A stretch of 64,000 nucleotides of DNA from Saccopteryx bilineata (Eukaryota > Chordata > Mammalia > Chiroptera > Emballonuridae). How positions within the stretch are numbered: position 1 is the first letter of the stretch; every line of letters begins with the position of its first letter. The notes under the pieces are model-generated. The model made no database searches. It was not told the origin of the DNA and saw only the letters and a list, made by a program, of their open reading frames with translations. The stretch is taken from positions 275,046,482 to 275,110,481 of the forward strand of contig NC_089490.1 of assembly GCF_036850765.1 (NCBI RefSeq), written 5' to 3'. A program made the translations under genes and the position numbers. Positions 1 through 12,169 of this stretch are shown here, one piece after another.

Positions 1-520
1 CAAGCATCATTCTTGACCCTTGTCAGCCACATAAATCACCAACCAACTCTTGAAAATTCTATTTCCTGGATGTTCTTGAATCAGATTTACTTTCCTTCAT
101 CCCCCCGCCACCCCAATGCTGATCTATTTTAGTTGACTGCCATTTCTCCTAGAATCCACAGAAAAAAATGTTTTTCACCTGGTATGTTTGGCTTGGATCT
201 TGGCCTTCAAAATCATTCTTTATGTTGCTGTTAATCTGTTCTTTCTATTCATACCTGACCTTATTACCATGTAGCTCAATGCCCTTTAATAATAAAACTT
301 CAATTGACCCACAAGGCACAGGATGCCCTCACGGTCTGACCCTGCTTATCTGTCCAGTCCTGTTCTGTGCCAACCCCATCTCCCACCTGTTATTCCCACT
401 GCTTGCTGCCTTGGGACTCCTACGGCAGAAACAAAATAATTTTGTACCAACTTATTCTTTAACTTTGCCTTTCCTTTTAAACAACTTACCTGTCTCTTTC
501 TCCAAACAGAATAAATGATG
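1..520. other. non-coding sequence with possible L2 remnant
   Basis: No gene is recognised. A pyrimidine-rich stretch at about 290-520 resembles the decayed 3' part of an L2 LINE, with phrases like 'ctgaccctgcttatctgtcc' followed by 'ccttgggactcc'. An open frame of 116 codons at 168-518 covers the same stretch. It is hydrophobic because of T-rich codons, has no known domain, and looks like chance. Low confidence. Confidence 0.25.
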
Positions 521-1492
521 TTTTTAGAAAGTTAACTTGACCTAGCTTCCATTCAAAATCTAATGCAAAGACCCAAATTGTTACAAAATCAATACAACCT
601 TGACACCATGAAATCTTATAGATTCACCTGTAAACCTCAGGAGAGGACAATAGCTTCACACCTTTCACAAAGCATGGATAAGTCCTGAACAGAGAAGTAG
701 AACCAGGTAGGAAGGGAGTAAGAAAATTTCTATCCATACTCTCCCATCAACCACTTTCAACACACATTCTCTCTCTCTACCCCCCTCCCACCACCCATAG
801 TCTTAAATATAAAAACTTTCTCCATCAAAGACTCATAAATTATTATCTTGATGTAAAAATTGCATTTGTACTCATGTGTTTTAATGATCATTTCTCATTC
901 GTGCAAACCCAAATATCTCCTAGGCTTAAAACGTCCTCCCTAGCATTTCCCTGCCTAGAAAATGCTATCTTCAAGACTGTGCAACCAATCATTGGAGTAT
1001 TTTTACATGTGCTTGCAAGAAATTAATTTATTTTTTATTTGTTCATGCAATCCACTTTGTTATTTCACAAGTATTTATTATAATTTTCCCTCTGCGACCC
1101 GGGTCCAGCTATCTTAAAAGCCCCATAATATAATGCTGCCCTTGGGATGAGGACAAATCACTTTCATATAGCTAACAAAGGCTTGCCATGGCCGACCCTT
1201 TCCTGTATCGCCAACCTCCCATAGAAGTGACACACATTAGTCTGATAATAGTGCATGACCATCATCAGGTCAGTGAACGGGGTATCTTCATGCATAGGAA
1301 AAGACTCATCACCAATCATAGAATAAATGACAATCACTTGTATATTTTTGTATATATAATGTATTATTTGTCTATAATTTTAGCAGTTTAAAAAAATCTT
1401 CATAGATTCATTTATACCATGTAGTAAATATAATCCCAAATAAATAAAAAGGTAAATTCTAAAATTATATATGAATTTATTTATAAATAATA
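521..1492. other. AT-rich unique intergenic sequence
   Basis: No repeat family or gene is recognised here. The sequence is AT-rich with short homopolymers. The only open frame (67 codons from 1188) has no domain. Confidence 0.5.
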
Positions 1493-1515
1493 CAGTATTT
1501 TAATGATTTTTAAAA

Positions 1516-1890
1516 ATTTTTTTGTATTTTTCCTAAGTGAGAAGTAGGATGGGGGGTGGTGCTGGGCAAACAGACAGACTCCTGCATGTGCTCATCTGGG
1601 GTCCACCCAGCATGCCCACCATGGGGTGATGCTCTGCACATCTGGGACATTGCTCCACTGCAATCAAAGCCATTCTAGCACCTGAGGCAGAGGCCATGGA
1701 GCCATCCTCAGTGCCTGGGCCAACATGAAGCCTTGGCTGCAAGAGGGGAAGAGAGAGAAATAGAGAGAAAGGAGAGGGGGAAGGGTGGAGAAGTAGATAG
1801 GCATTTCTCCTGTGTGCCCTGACAGAGAATCAAACCGGTGACTTCCACACTCCAGGCCAACACTCCACCACTGAGCCAACTTGCCAGGAC
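1516..1890 (-). mobile_element. tRNA-derived SINE, type A, antisense
   Basis: Full-length copy on the minus strand. The tRNA-like head lies at the right end, where the complement of GGTTCGATTCC-type box B and GGCTCAGTGGTGGAG-type box A can be read at about 1825-1885. The body has the family hallmarks: the complement of CCTCTGCCTCAGGTGCTAG, a purine-rich 'ggggaagagagagaaatagag' tract and the 3' complement of TTCAG/TTAGGAAAAATAC. A 23-bp direct repeat flanks it perfectly at 1493-1515 and 1891-1913, starting cagtattttaatg. This is a target-site duplication from L1-type retroposition. Open frames read across it are artefacts. Confidence 0.93.
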
Positions 1891-1913
1891 CAGTATTTTA
1901 ATGATTTTTAAAA

Positions 1914-3309
1914 TGAATTTACATATAATTTAAGATCTAAGATGGGAAAGGACTTGTCAGTGCAATAGTAAATGGAGAAAATACATGAGTAAAATTAATT
2001 GATTTTATTAGTTACAATTTTCTATTATGTTAGCAACATCATAGGTAAAGTTTAAGAACAAAAGAATACTGGGTGAATATTTGCAATATGTTTGATGGTA
2101 AATTTATATTTTACCTTTGTTAATTAGCAATGAATTAACATCTCCATGGATACTAATTTAAAATGTTCAGTATTTTAAGTGTTCTGCAATAATATGAGCT
2201 CTTTATTACTTGTTTGTTGTTGTTTGAATATCAATATCATTCTATAGAAAAAAATATAGGTCCAAAGGTCATAAAAATAAGGTTGAAACACACAAAAAAA
2301 TTCATTTTTACTTGAAATTATTGAACTCTAAATTCTTAACAGATATAATTTTTGTGTATCAGTTTATTATAAGATTTTAAAATCAAAATCAGTACTAGTA
2401 AATGCTATTCACTATGTTCCAATCATTAATACTGTTCTAAATATTTCTCAGGTTTTTTAAATCTTTGTGACATATATTTTGGTTATTCCTGATGTTGGCT
2501 TGCCCAAGAGATTTACCCTGAACAAGAAATGTAAGCAGAAGGCACAAGTGTCACATATGGGCAGAACTTCAGGCTATCAATGTAACAATACCAACTTCCC
2601 CTGCCAAGATGGGAATGCAGCCTCCTCTATCCTGGGTTCCTTGAGGATGGTGATGAACAGAAAAATCCTGCCATCCTACAGTGGATATGGGATACAGACA
2701 AGAGAGGAACATTTTTCCTGAAATAGTAGTGTTTGTAATTTTACTGTAAACTAGCTTATTCTGGTATAACCAACCATAGCGGGTAATTAAACTTGAAGTT
2801 GCCTTTCTGAAAAAAAAAAAGGGCAATGTGTAAAAATGTTTTAAAACACCTAAAGTTTGAGTTGTCTGATTCCCATTATTCACCTCTTCATTAGAGAGAT
2901 ATGGGCTTGCTTTGTGTCAGGAAACCTAATAGGCTCAGGAGAACAGGATGGACAAGCACTTACAGAAGACCCTATAAAAATTTTCTCTCAGAGATCTTTT
3001 TGTAAGAAATAATTATAAACTATAATTAGTAAATATGTAAACAAACAAGAAAAATACACTTATCTTTATTATGTTGACCAGTTAATATAAGGCAAATATC
3101 CAAGAATAGGAGAATGTTAAAATTCATTCTATCCATGAATAAAATGTTATGCTAATTTATAATTTCAAAAAATATTCATAGGAATAGTAAATGTTAATTG
3201 TATTGTAGTGAAGAAAGTAAAACAGTTTTCAAAGTATAGCATAGTCTAAATTTTATAAGATATGTGCATATGTTAAAACATAATGTAAAGATAGGATTCC
3301 AATACGGCA
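1914..3309. other. AT-rich unique intergenic sequence
   Basis: No recognisable repeat or gene. The sequence is AT-rich with a short A run at 2809-2820. Open frames at 2467-2721 (+) and 2569-2883 (-) overlap each other and carry no domain. Confidence 0.45.
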
Positions 3310-4435
3310 GCAGGTAGGTAGACATGCAAAAGTCACCTCACGGGACCAAACTGGATTACAAATTAATTTAAGAACAATCATCGTGAAAAATCAATTTTGG
3401 ACTAAAAAAACAGGACTCAAAAACCAAGGAGCACAGAAGAAACCACACTGAGCCTGGTAGGAAGTGTGGGGAGATGGTGGGGGCTCTCATGCTCCCAGGA
3501 GCAAGAAGCAGCTGAGGGTCAAGAGGTTTTCTCATTGTGGAGAGAGAGAGACTCTGAGAGGCAGGAGTCCTCAGTCCTAGGACTGAAACCCCAGCCTAGA
3601 AACCCAAAGACTGGATGAGACAGCCTGACAGCATTGAGTGGGAAGAAGAGTGGGATTTCTGTCTGTGGGAAATGGCTGGCGAAGAAGTTGCAGGCTTAAA
3701 GGGCCACAGAAAATATCGCTCATAGCCACTTACCTGGGGCTCTGGGAAGGAGGAGGGCTAAGAGGACTGGTCATGTGTGAGGAGAGTGGGGAGATCAAGG
3801 CACAGGGACATAAACAATGATGGGTAGAAGAATACCTGAGCTGAGTCATTCTCCAGTGCCGAGGCGACCATAGCTGGGGGGAGGGTCACTTTCTTCATCC
3901 ACCAGCATGGAGACAGTTGACCCACCTCCAAAAAGCTCTTCAGCTCCAATCAGCGCAAAAAGCCATTCAGAAAGGATGAAGTAAAGGGGAGGGATAGTGA
4001 CTCAGGTTTCCAGTGAGACCTGAGCTACACCTCCTCCTTCTGATACAGAGAACATGCACTGCTCCTGGAGAGTAACTGGGCAGAACACACCTTCTGGCTC
4101 TCAGAGATCACACCCACTGTATTCCTGGATAGAGTTTCAACTACGGCCAAAGAGCAAGATATGCCCACTACTACCATCCTAAACACAGAAGTTCCTTACT
4201 GGGCTCAGCAAACAAACAGCAAGGAAATTAAGACTTTTAAGTGGTTCTACCTGTTAAGGAGAATTAAAATCAGAGCAATCAGCACAGGCTGAGAGATAAA
4301 GCCTTGGAGGAGAATCTGCATTCTATATACCAACCTCAGATCCACAGCCCTAACAAGCATGCAAACCACACACACAAAAAATAGTAAGACAGAGAAATAT
4401 AATCCATATGAATCAACAAGAGAAAAGAACTGAAT

Positions 4436-5288
4436 GAGATGGAAGTAACCAAATTACCAGATGTAGAACTTAAAATAATGATTGTTAGGATGTGTAAGGA
4501 TCTCAGAGCTAAAATGGATGGTCATAATGAGCACCTAAATAAAGAAATTGCAAGCATCAAAAAGGACACTGAAATCATAAAAAAGAATCAATCAGCAATG
4601 ACAATTACAATATAAAAAATGAAGACTACACTAGAAGGAATCAATAGTGGGCTGGATGAAGCAGAGGATTAAATCAGCGAATTGAAGGACAAGATAATAA
4701 AAAACACAGAATCAGAGCAGCAAAAACAAAAGAGGCTCAAAAAATCTGAGGAAACTATAAGAGAACTCTGTGACAATATGAAGAAAAATAACATTCGCAT
4801 CATAGAGGTTCCTGAAAGAGAAGAGAAAATAAACAAGGGATAGAGAACCTGTTTGAAAAAATCATAGCTAAAAACTTTCCTAAATTGATGAAGGAAAAAG
4901 TCACACAAGTTCAAAAAGCACAGAGAGTTCCAGCAAAGAGAAACCTAATGAGGATTGCATCAAAATACATCATATTTAAAATACCAAAGTTAAGAGATAA
5001 GGAAAAAATACTAAAAGCAGCAAGAGAAAAGAAGTCAATTACCTATGGAGAAGCCCTGATAAGAATGACATCCAACTTTTCAACAAAAACACTTGAAAAC
5101 AGAAGTGAATGGCAAGCAATATTCAAAGTAATGCAAAACAAGAGCTACAACCAAGACTTCTTTATCCAGCAAGATTATCATTTAAATTTGAAGGAGAAAT
5201 AAAAAGCTTCCCAAACCATTAAAAAAAAATCAAGGAATTCATTACAGCCAAACCAGTACTGCAGGAAATGTTAAGGGGCTTGCTGTAA
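4436..5288 (+). pseudogene. L1 ORF1 remnant (RNA-binding ORF1p)
   Basis: ORF1p is the trimeric coiled-coil RNA chaperone of L1. The N-terminal coiled-coil region is readable but broken: the frame stops at about 4613 and again near 4670. The C-terminal part is open at 4885-5202 and includes lysine-rich stretches plus the ITYGEALIRMTSNFSTKTLE segment typical of mammalian L1 ORF1p. The reading probably ended near 5288. It cannot make a functional protein. Confidence 0.8.
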
Positions 5289-6245
5289 AAAGGCAAAAGG
5301 AGAAAAGATATTGAGAAAAAGAGTTTTAAAGAATAAATGGCAATAAACAACTACATATCAATAATAACCTTAAATGTAAATGGATTAAGTGCTCCAATCA
5401 AAAGATATAGGGTAGCTGCATGAGTAAGAACACAGGACCTGTACATATGCTGTCTACAAGAGATCCACCTCAGAAGAAAAAATACACATAGACTGAGAGT
5501 AAGGGGATAGAAAAACATATTTCACACAAACAAAAAGAAAAAAAAAGCTGGGGTAGCAATACTAATGTCTGACAAAATAAACTTTAAAACAAAGGCTATA
5601 GTGAGAGATAAAGAAGCTCACTACATAATGATAAAAGGAGCATTACAACAGGAAGATATAACTATTATAAATAAATATGTGCCTAATATAGGAGCACCTA
5701 AATATATAAAACAGATTTTGATGGACAAAAAGGGAAAGATCAACAGCAATACTATAATAGTAGGGGATTTTAATACCCCACTAACATCAATGGATAGAAC
5801 CTCCAGACAGAAAATTAACAAAGAAACAGCAGCCTTAAGTGGCAAACTAGAACAACTGGATTTAATAGATATCTTCAGAACCTTTCATCCCAAAGCAGCA
5901 GAATATAAATTCTTTTCAAGTGCTCACAATACATTCTCTAAGATAGACCACATGTTAGGACACAAAACAAGTCTTAATAATTTTAAGAAGATTAAAATCA
6001 TTCTCTGATCACAATGACATGAAACTAGAAATCAACAACAATAGAAAAACTGAAAAACACTCAAACACTTGGGGACTAAATAGCATGCTATTAAATAATA
6101 AATGGGTTAACAATGAGATCAAAGAAGAAATACAAAAACTTTCTTGAAACAAATGAAAATGAACATACAACAACCCAAAATTTATGGAACACAGCAAAAG
6201 CAGACCTGAGAGAGAAATTCATAGCATTACAGGCATACCTTGAGA

Positions 6246-6248
<3 letters not shown>

Positions 6249-6296
<48 letters not shown>
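6249..6296 (+). repeat. internal poly-A tract, 48 A
   Basis: An uninterrupted run of 48 A inside L1 ORF2. The antisense L1 at 33-39 kb has, at the equivalent place (about 36660-36690), a gaagctagaaaaagctc-type sequence. The tract therefore appears to have grown from a short A-rich stretch rather than marking a 3' end. Confidence 0.95.
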
Positions 6297-6299
<3 letters not shown>

Positions 6300-7344
6300 T
6301 AAATTAACAACTTAACCTTGTACCTAAAAGAACTAGAAAAAGAACAGTAAGTAAAGCCCAGAGGAAGTAGAAGGAAGAAAATAATAAAGATCAGAATGGA
6401 AATAAATGACATAGAGGCAAAAAAAAAATACAGAGGATCAATGAAAGCAAGAGCTGGTTCTTTGAAAAGGTAAACAAAATTGATGAACCCTTAATCAGAC
6501 ATACCAAGAAAAAAAAGAGAGCTCAAATAAATAAAATTAGAAATGAGAGTGGAGAAGTAACAACTGACATAGCAGAAATTCAAAGGATTGTAAGAAAATA
6601 CTATGAAGGACTGTATGCCCCAAAAATGAGACAACCTCAATGAAATGGATAAATTCCTTGAAAAATATATTCATAAGTCAATCTGGAAGAATCAGAAAAC
6701 CTAAACAAACTAATTACATCAAAAGAGATTGAAACAGTTATCAAAAACCTCCCAACAAACAAAAGTCCCGGGCCTGATGGCTTCACAGGCAAATTTTACC
6801 AAATATTCAAAGAAGAACTAACTCTTATCCTTTTCAAGCTATTTCAAAAAATTCAAGAGGAGGGAAAACTTCCCAACTCCTTTTATGAGGCACGCATAAT
6901 CCTCATTCCAAAACCAGGCAAAGACACTACAAAGAAAGAAAACTATAGGCCAGTGTCCCTGATGAACTTAGATGCTAGATTTCTCTAAAATATTAGCAAA
7001 CCAGATCCAGCAATTCATGAAAAAATCATATATAATGATCAAATGGTATTTATTCTGGGGTGGCAAGGCTGGTAAAATATTTGCAAATCAGTCAACATGA
7101 TTGATAACATAAACAAAAGGAAGGAGAAAAACCACATGATAATTTTAATAGATGCAGGAAAAGCATTTAATAAAATCCAGCACCCATTCATGATCAAAAC
7201 TCTCAGCAAATTGGGAATACAGGAAACATACGTCAACATGATAAAGGCCATCTATGACAAACCCACAGCCAACATCATACTCAATGTGCAAAAACTAAAA
7301 GCAATCCCATTAAGAACAGGAACAAAGCAATGGTGCCCCTTTTC

Positions 7345-7737
7345 TTTTACTTTTTATTATTTTTTTTTATTTTTTTATTTTTCTGAAGTTGGAAACGGGG
7401 AGGCAGTCAGACAGACTCCCGCATGCGCCCGACCGGGATCCACCTGACATGCCCACCAGGGGCGATGCTCTGCCCATCTGGGGTATCGCTCTGTTGCAAC
7501 CAGAGCCATTCTAGTGCCTGAGGCAGAGGCCACAGAGCCATTCTCAGAGCTTGGGGCCAACTTTGCTCCAATGGAGCCTTGGCTGTGGGAGGGGAAGAGA
7601 GAGACAGAGAGGAAGGAGAGGGGTAGGGGTGGAGAAGCAGATGGGCACTTCTCCTGTGTACCCTGGCCGGGAATCAAACCCAGGACTCCAGCACACCAGG
7701 CTGACACTCTACCACTGAGCCAACCAGCCAGGGCCAG
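7345..7737 (-). mobile_element. tRNA-derived SINE, type A, antisense, inside L1 ORF2
   Basis: Full-length minus-strand copy with a T-rich 3' tail at 7345-7380, then the complement of GTTTCCAACTTCAGAAAAATA. The body and tRNA-like head end at gccagggcc, about 7737. It is flanked by a 14-bp duplication of L1 sequence, tggtgccccttttc, at 7331-7344 and 7738-7751, so it inserted into the reverse transcriptase part of an already present L1. Open frames at 7375-7771 on both strands are SINE artefacts. Confidence 0.96.
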
Positions 7738-9625
7738 TGGTGCCCCTTTTCACCACTCTTATTCAACATAGTTCTGGAAGTCCTAGCTATAGCAATCAGA
7801 CAAGAAAAAGAAATAAAAGGCATCCAAATTGGAAAAGAAGAAGTAAAACTTTCATTATTTGCTGATAACTTGATACTGTACATAGAAAACCCAAAAGTCT
7901 CAGTCAAAAAACTACTGGAACTGATAAATAAATTCAGCAAGGTGGCAGGATATAAAATCAATATTCAAAAATCAGTGGCATTTATATACACCAACAATGA
8001 ACTATCTGAAAGAGAAATTAAGGAAACAATCTCCTTCACTATTGCAACCAAAAAAATAAAGTACCTAAGAGTAAATTTAAGCAAAGAGGTTAAAGACTTG
8101 TACTCGGAAAATTATAAAACATTGATAAAAGAAATCTAGAAAGATACAACCAAGTGAAAGAATATATTGTGTTCATAGATAGAAAAAATAAATATCATTA
8201 AAATGTTAATACTACCCAAAGCAATATATAAATTCAATGCAATTTCTATTAAAATACCAATTTCATACTTCAAAGATATAGAACAAATATTCCAAAAATT
8301 TATATGGACCCAAAAAGGAACACGAACAGCCTCAGCAATCTTGAAAAAGAAAAATAAAGCAGGGGGTATCACACTTTCTTATATCAAATTATACTATAAG
8401 GCCATTGTACTCAGAACAGCTTGGTACTGGCATAAATACAGGCATATAGATCAATGGAACAGAACAGAGAACCCAGAAATAAACCCACACCTTTATATCC
8501 AATTAATATTTGACAAAGGAGGTCAGAGCATACAATGGAGTAAAGGTAGTTTCTTTAACAAATGGTGCTGGGAAAACTGGGCAAAATACATGCCAAAAAA
8601 TGAAACTAGACCACCAACTTACACCAGTCACAAAAATAAACTCAAAATGGATAAAAGACTTGAATGTAACTCTTGAAACCTTTATCATCTTGGAAGAAAA
8701 CATAGTCAGTAAGCTCTCCAACGTCTCTTGCAGCTATATATTTGCTGATTTAACTCCACAAGCAAGTGAAATAAAAGACAGGATGAACAAATAGGATTAT
8801 ATCAAACTAAAAAGTTTTTGCACAGCAAAAGACAATATAAACAAAATAAAAAGACATCCCACACAATGGAAGAACATATTTGCCAACACGTCCTACAAGA
8901 GGTTAATAACCAAAATCTATAAAGAATTTGTAAAACTCAACACCAGGAAAGTAAACATTCCAATCAAGAATTGCACAAAAGAACTGAATAGACACTTCTC
9001 CAAAGAGGATATACAGATGGCCAATGGGCATTTGAAAAAATGTTCAACATCACTAATCATTAAAGAAATGCAAATTAAAACCACATTAAGATACCACTTC
9101 ACACCTGTCAGAATGGCTCTCATTAACAAAACAACACATAACAAATGCTGGTGAGGGTGTGGAGAAAAGGGAACCCTCCTGCACTGCTGGTAAGAATGCA
9201 GACTGGTGCAGCCACTGAGGAAAACAATATGGAGATTCCTCAAAAGATTAAAAATAGAACTGCCTTTTGACCCAGCTATCCCAACTTCTAGGAATATATC
9301 CTAAGAATAACAAATCACTGATTCAGAAGAAAAAATGCACTCTCATGTTTATTGCAGCATTGTTTACAATAGCCAAGATCTGGAAACAGCCCGAGTGTCC
9401 ATCAGTAGACTAGTGGATTAAAAAGCAGTGGTATATATACACAATTGGATACTACATAGCCGTGAAAAAGAAGGAAATCTAACCCTTTGTGACAACATGG
9501 ATGGACCTGGAGTTTATTATGCTAAGCAAAATAAGCCAGGCAGAGAAAGAAAAATATCATATGACTTCACTCATATGAGGAATCCAATGCACGATGTGAA
9601 CTGAGGAATGGAAGAAAGGCAGAGA

Positions 9626-9872
9626 AGGGGTTAACCCCTTCCCTTCCACCCTCTAATTAATTTTTAATCAATATATTCACTTGGCTGAAAGGACAAATGC
9701 AAAATTTCCAGTAAAATGTTGTACCTGATTCATGTGTAGTTTGCTCCTACTGATACCATTTTCTTTAATAATGAAGAGATTTTTTTCAATCTTTGAGTAT
9801 CAATGGAATAATCAGAACATACTATGATAATTGAAGAATATATAAAAATAAAGTCTGAATAAAGGATGTGTC
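9626..9872. other. AT-rich sequence after L1
   Basis: It begins with a small palindromic phrase, ggggttaacccc (about 9628-9639), at the point where L1 homology is lost. Otherwise no feature is recognised. Confidence 0.4.
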
Positions 9873-10110
9873 TCACTAAATATTTATAAGGTACCTACTA
9901 TGTGCTATGTATGCATTACATATATCACATTGAGCAATGACTTAATAAACAACAATTTAAAAAGTTAGTGTGGGGGAAATGAAAAACTGAAAGGAACATA
10001 ACCTATCAGATATCTTTTAGAGGAAAGAGAACTGAGGTCCAGAGAATTTGTTCTGTCTCAAGCCATGAAACACGTTAGAGGCAGAGGTAGAATTAGAGTT
10101 CTGGGAAGAC
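9873..10110 (-). repeat. MIR SINE remnant, antisense
   Basis: An old mammalian-wide MIR. The complement of the MIR 3' end reads as 'tatttataaggtacctact' then 'atgtgctatg'. The MIR core complement follows as 'gaactgaggtccagagaatt' and later gaggcagaggtagaattagag. It is strongly diverged, as expected of MIR. Confidence 0.65.
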
Positions 10111-12169
10111 AGGCAAAAAAAAAAAAAAAGGTAAAGTTATACATAAAATTATTAAAATATATTATTTCTTGGTAGAAGAGAAAAATTATTTTAATATTTT
10201 CTTGTATCTTTTGTATGCAAAAATGTAATGGACTTCCTATAATTTTTAGTAATATTTTAAAAATAAAAATTATTTAAATAAACCCAACAATTCATAGGAC
10301 TCTCATGAAGATGAATTAAATGACATTTTTAGAGTGCTTACAATTTATGCATAACAACTATGGCACTATTAAGACAAAACACTGACCTAAGTCCAAAAGA
10401 AACAGAAGGATGAAAAGATAAATTATAATCTGATCCAAAATTATAAAACTGCTTAAGAAAAATATTTCCAGTAGCTAAACCTCCTAAAAAATATATTGGC
10501 TTTAGTCCAGTAGGAATATAATATGCAATTAAAATCGTAATAATAGTCAGCTGCTGTCAGCAAACTCCCAATTTTAAAACTGAGAACACTGAGAAAACAG
10601 AGATATAATCATTATGTTTTGCTCTAACCATGGTGGAATCATTTTTCAGGGATACCCTGGAATGAAAGTTAGTGGAGGTTAATGTCATTGATTGCTGGTG
10701 AGATCATGCCAAAATTAATCACACTGGAAATGGTGTAAAATCATGTTTTATTTTTGTTCAGGGCACTCAGTAATATATAATTTCCCCCAGTTATGTCTTT
10801 CTTTACCCTGACCCCTTGGCTTTATGACTCTTCTCAGTATAAAGAATAGAATGATAAATGTAGAGAATTGGTGCAAGTTTATTACTACTAGAAGACAATT
10901 ACATCACATGTATATATAAAACTTTAGAAAAACTTCTCACCTATTATAACCTCTAAGACTTCTGAAGTAATTGTGTCAATTAATTCTGCTTCCTTTTCTT
11001 AAATAATAGAATGTAGGCAACCTGTCTGCTTTTGTAATTATTTTAGTCCAAAAGCCATTTGATGGGGCCAAGCAAGGCTGGCTTCCATGTAGAGCAGACT
11101 GGCTAACCTAGTGCAGGTTGGGTGTGGGAATCCAGTGGAGTGAGGAGGGCACCTGCATGGGACTGATGTGTCCATTTCATCAGGAAAACTAATCAAGGAA
11201 GTAACCATATGGATGATAATGGGAGCTGGGTATCTCACTGTTACAGAAGGAAGTTACAAATATGGTAAGGGAAAAACACCAAACTTTGTGAAACTAGTAT
11301 AAATATGATTCCCAAATCATAAAGAAATGGATAAGAGAAAGAAATAAAAATTCTTTTTTGAAATAGATGCAACATATCCTAATAAGATATAGGCAAATTA
11401 AATTCAACCATGTAAATATATATACATGTGTACATATAGATAGATATAGATATAGACAAATGATATAGACACATATATAGACATAGATATAAACATAGAC
11501 ATAGATATAGATATAGATAATATAGATATAGATGTAGATATAAGGATCATTAATAAGAGTTTACTCAAGGAATCAAAGAATGGTTAAAATTTACAACATC
11601 TATTAATACTTCTGGTAAACTTTGTGATTGAAGTACATGTTACTATCTTGTCTTCCTTCTGCATCATCATAAAAGTACAGGTAAAGTTATGGAAAGTGTT
11701 TATCTCTTTGAGGGTCAAAGCAATAGAAAAAGAAAAATCAAGGGAATAAATATTTTAAACTAAAAAGGGTCGCTGAATTGATGAGCAGATGAGACAACAG
11801 CGGACAACTCCCTGCAGTAGAAAATGCAAAGTCAAGGGCTGAGATCAGACCCTTGTTAGAAGACAGAAAGGGCAGGCAAAGCTTGCCATGTTGGGCCATG
11901 GGAGCCCCTTTATTTACCTTTCTGAGCTTGCTCATCTGGGCAAACATAGATGTATCCCTGAGTAAGTAGCTTTCATAGGGAAATCTGAGGTTGCCAAGAG
12001 GGGAAAACAGACAAACTTTCCAAATAATAGTGCTTAAATTCTGAGAGTGGACAAATCATCCACATTGTCATGCCTTGCAGGGAATCTAATCTCTAGGCTA
12101 GTGTCTCACCAATAACTAGGAGCCAGTAGCCATAGACCACCAACTATTTGATAAAGCTTTAAGATGAAT
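10111..12169. other. AT-rich unique sequence with a GATA-type microsatellite
   Basis: No gene is recognised. A degenerate (TAGATA)n tract sits at about 11420-11545. The rest is AT-rich unique sequence. Short open frames at 11038-11238 and 11738-11947 (-) have no domain. Confidence 0.5.
11420..11545 (+). repeat. (TAGATA)n / (GATA)n microsatellite
   Basis: Imperfect repeats of tagata, gatata and agacata units over about 125 bp, ending at atagatgtagatataagg. Confidence 0.9.

Larger units (their letters stand above)
5337..9604 (+). pseudogene. L1 ORF2 remnant (endonuclease and reverse transcriptase)
   Basis: ORF2p nicks DNA and reverse-transcribes L1 RNA. The apparent start MAINNYISIITLNVNG is at 5337. 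Internal stops follow almost at once, but the endonuclease region is open at 5565-6008, with GDFNTPL and the SKIDH motif near its end. Reverse transcriptase blocks follow: [13 protein letters not shown] (about 6765), LIPKPGKD (about 6905) and the segment at 7097-7345. A SINE then interrupts it. After the SINE the palm continues; the catalytic FADD is FADN here (about 7857-7868). C-terminal segments run at 8203-8676 and on to a final MHDVN stop at about 9604. A run of 48 A at 6249-6296 also breaks the coding sequence. Confidence 0.88.
3310..9625 (+). mobile_element. LINE-1, nearly full length, dead, + strand
   Basis: About 5.9 kb of L1 plus a SINE inserted at 7345-7737. The order is typical: a GC-richer 5' UTR (about 3310-4430, left edge uncertain), ORF1 remnant (about 4436-5288), a short spacer, and ORF2 remnant (5337 to about 9604) with endonuclease, reverse transcriptase and C-terminal segments. 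Both frames carry multiple stops and frameshifts. The match ends just after the ORF2 stop, at the phrase gaactgaggaatggaa. The G-rich 3' UTR and poly-A tail seen in the other large L1 of this window (33.4-39.2 kb) are absent. No target-site duplication was found. Confidence 0.92.
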
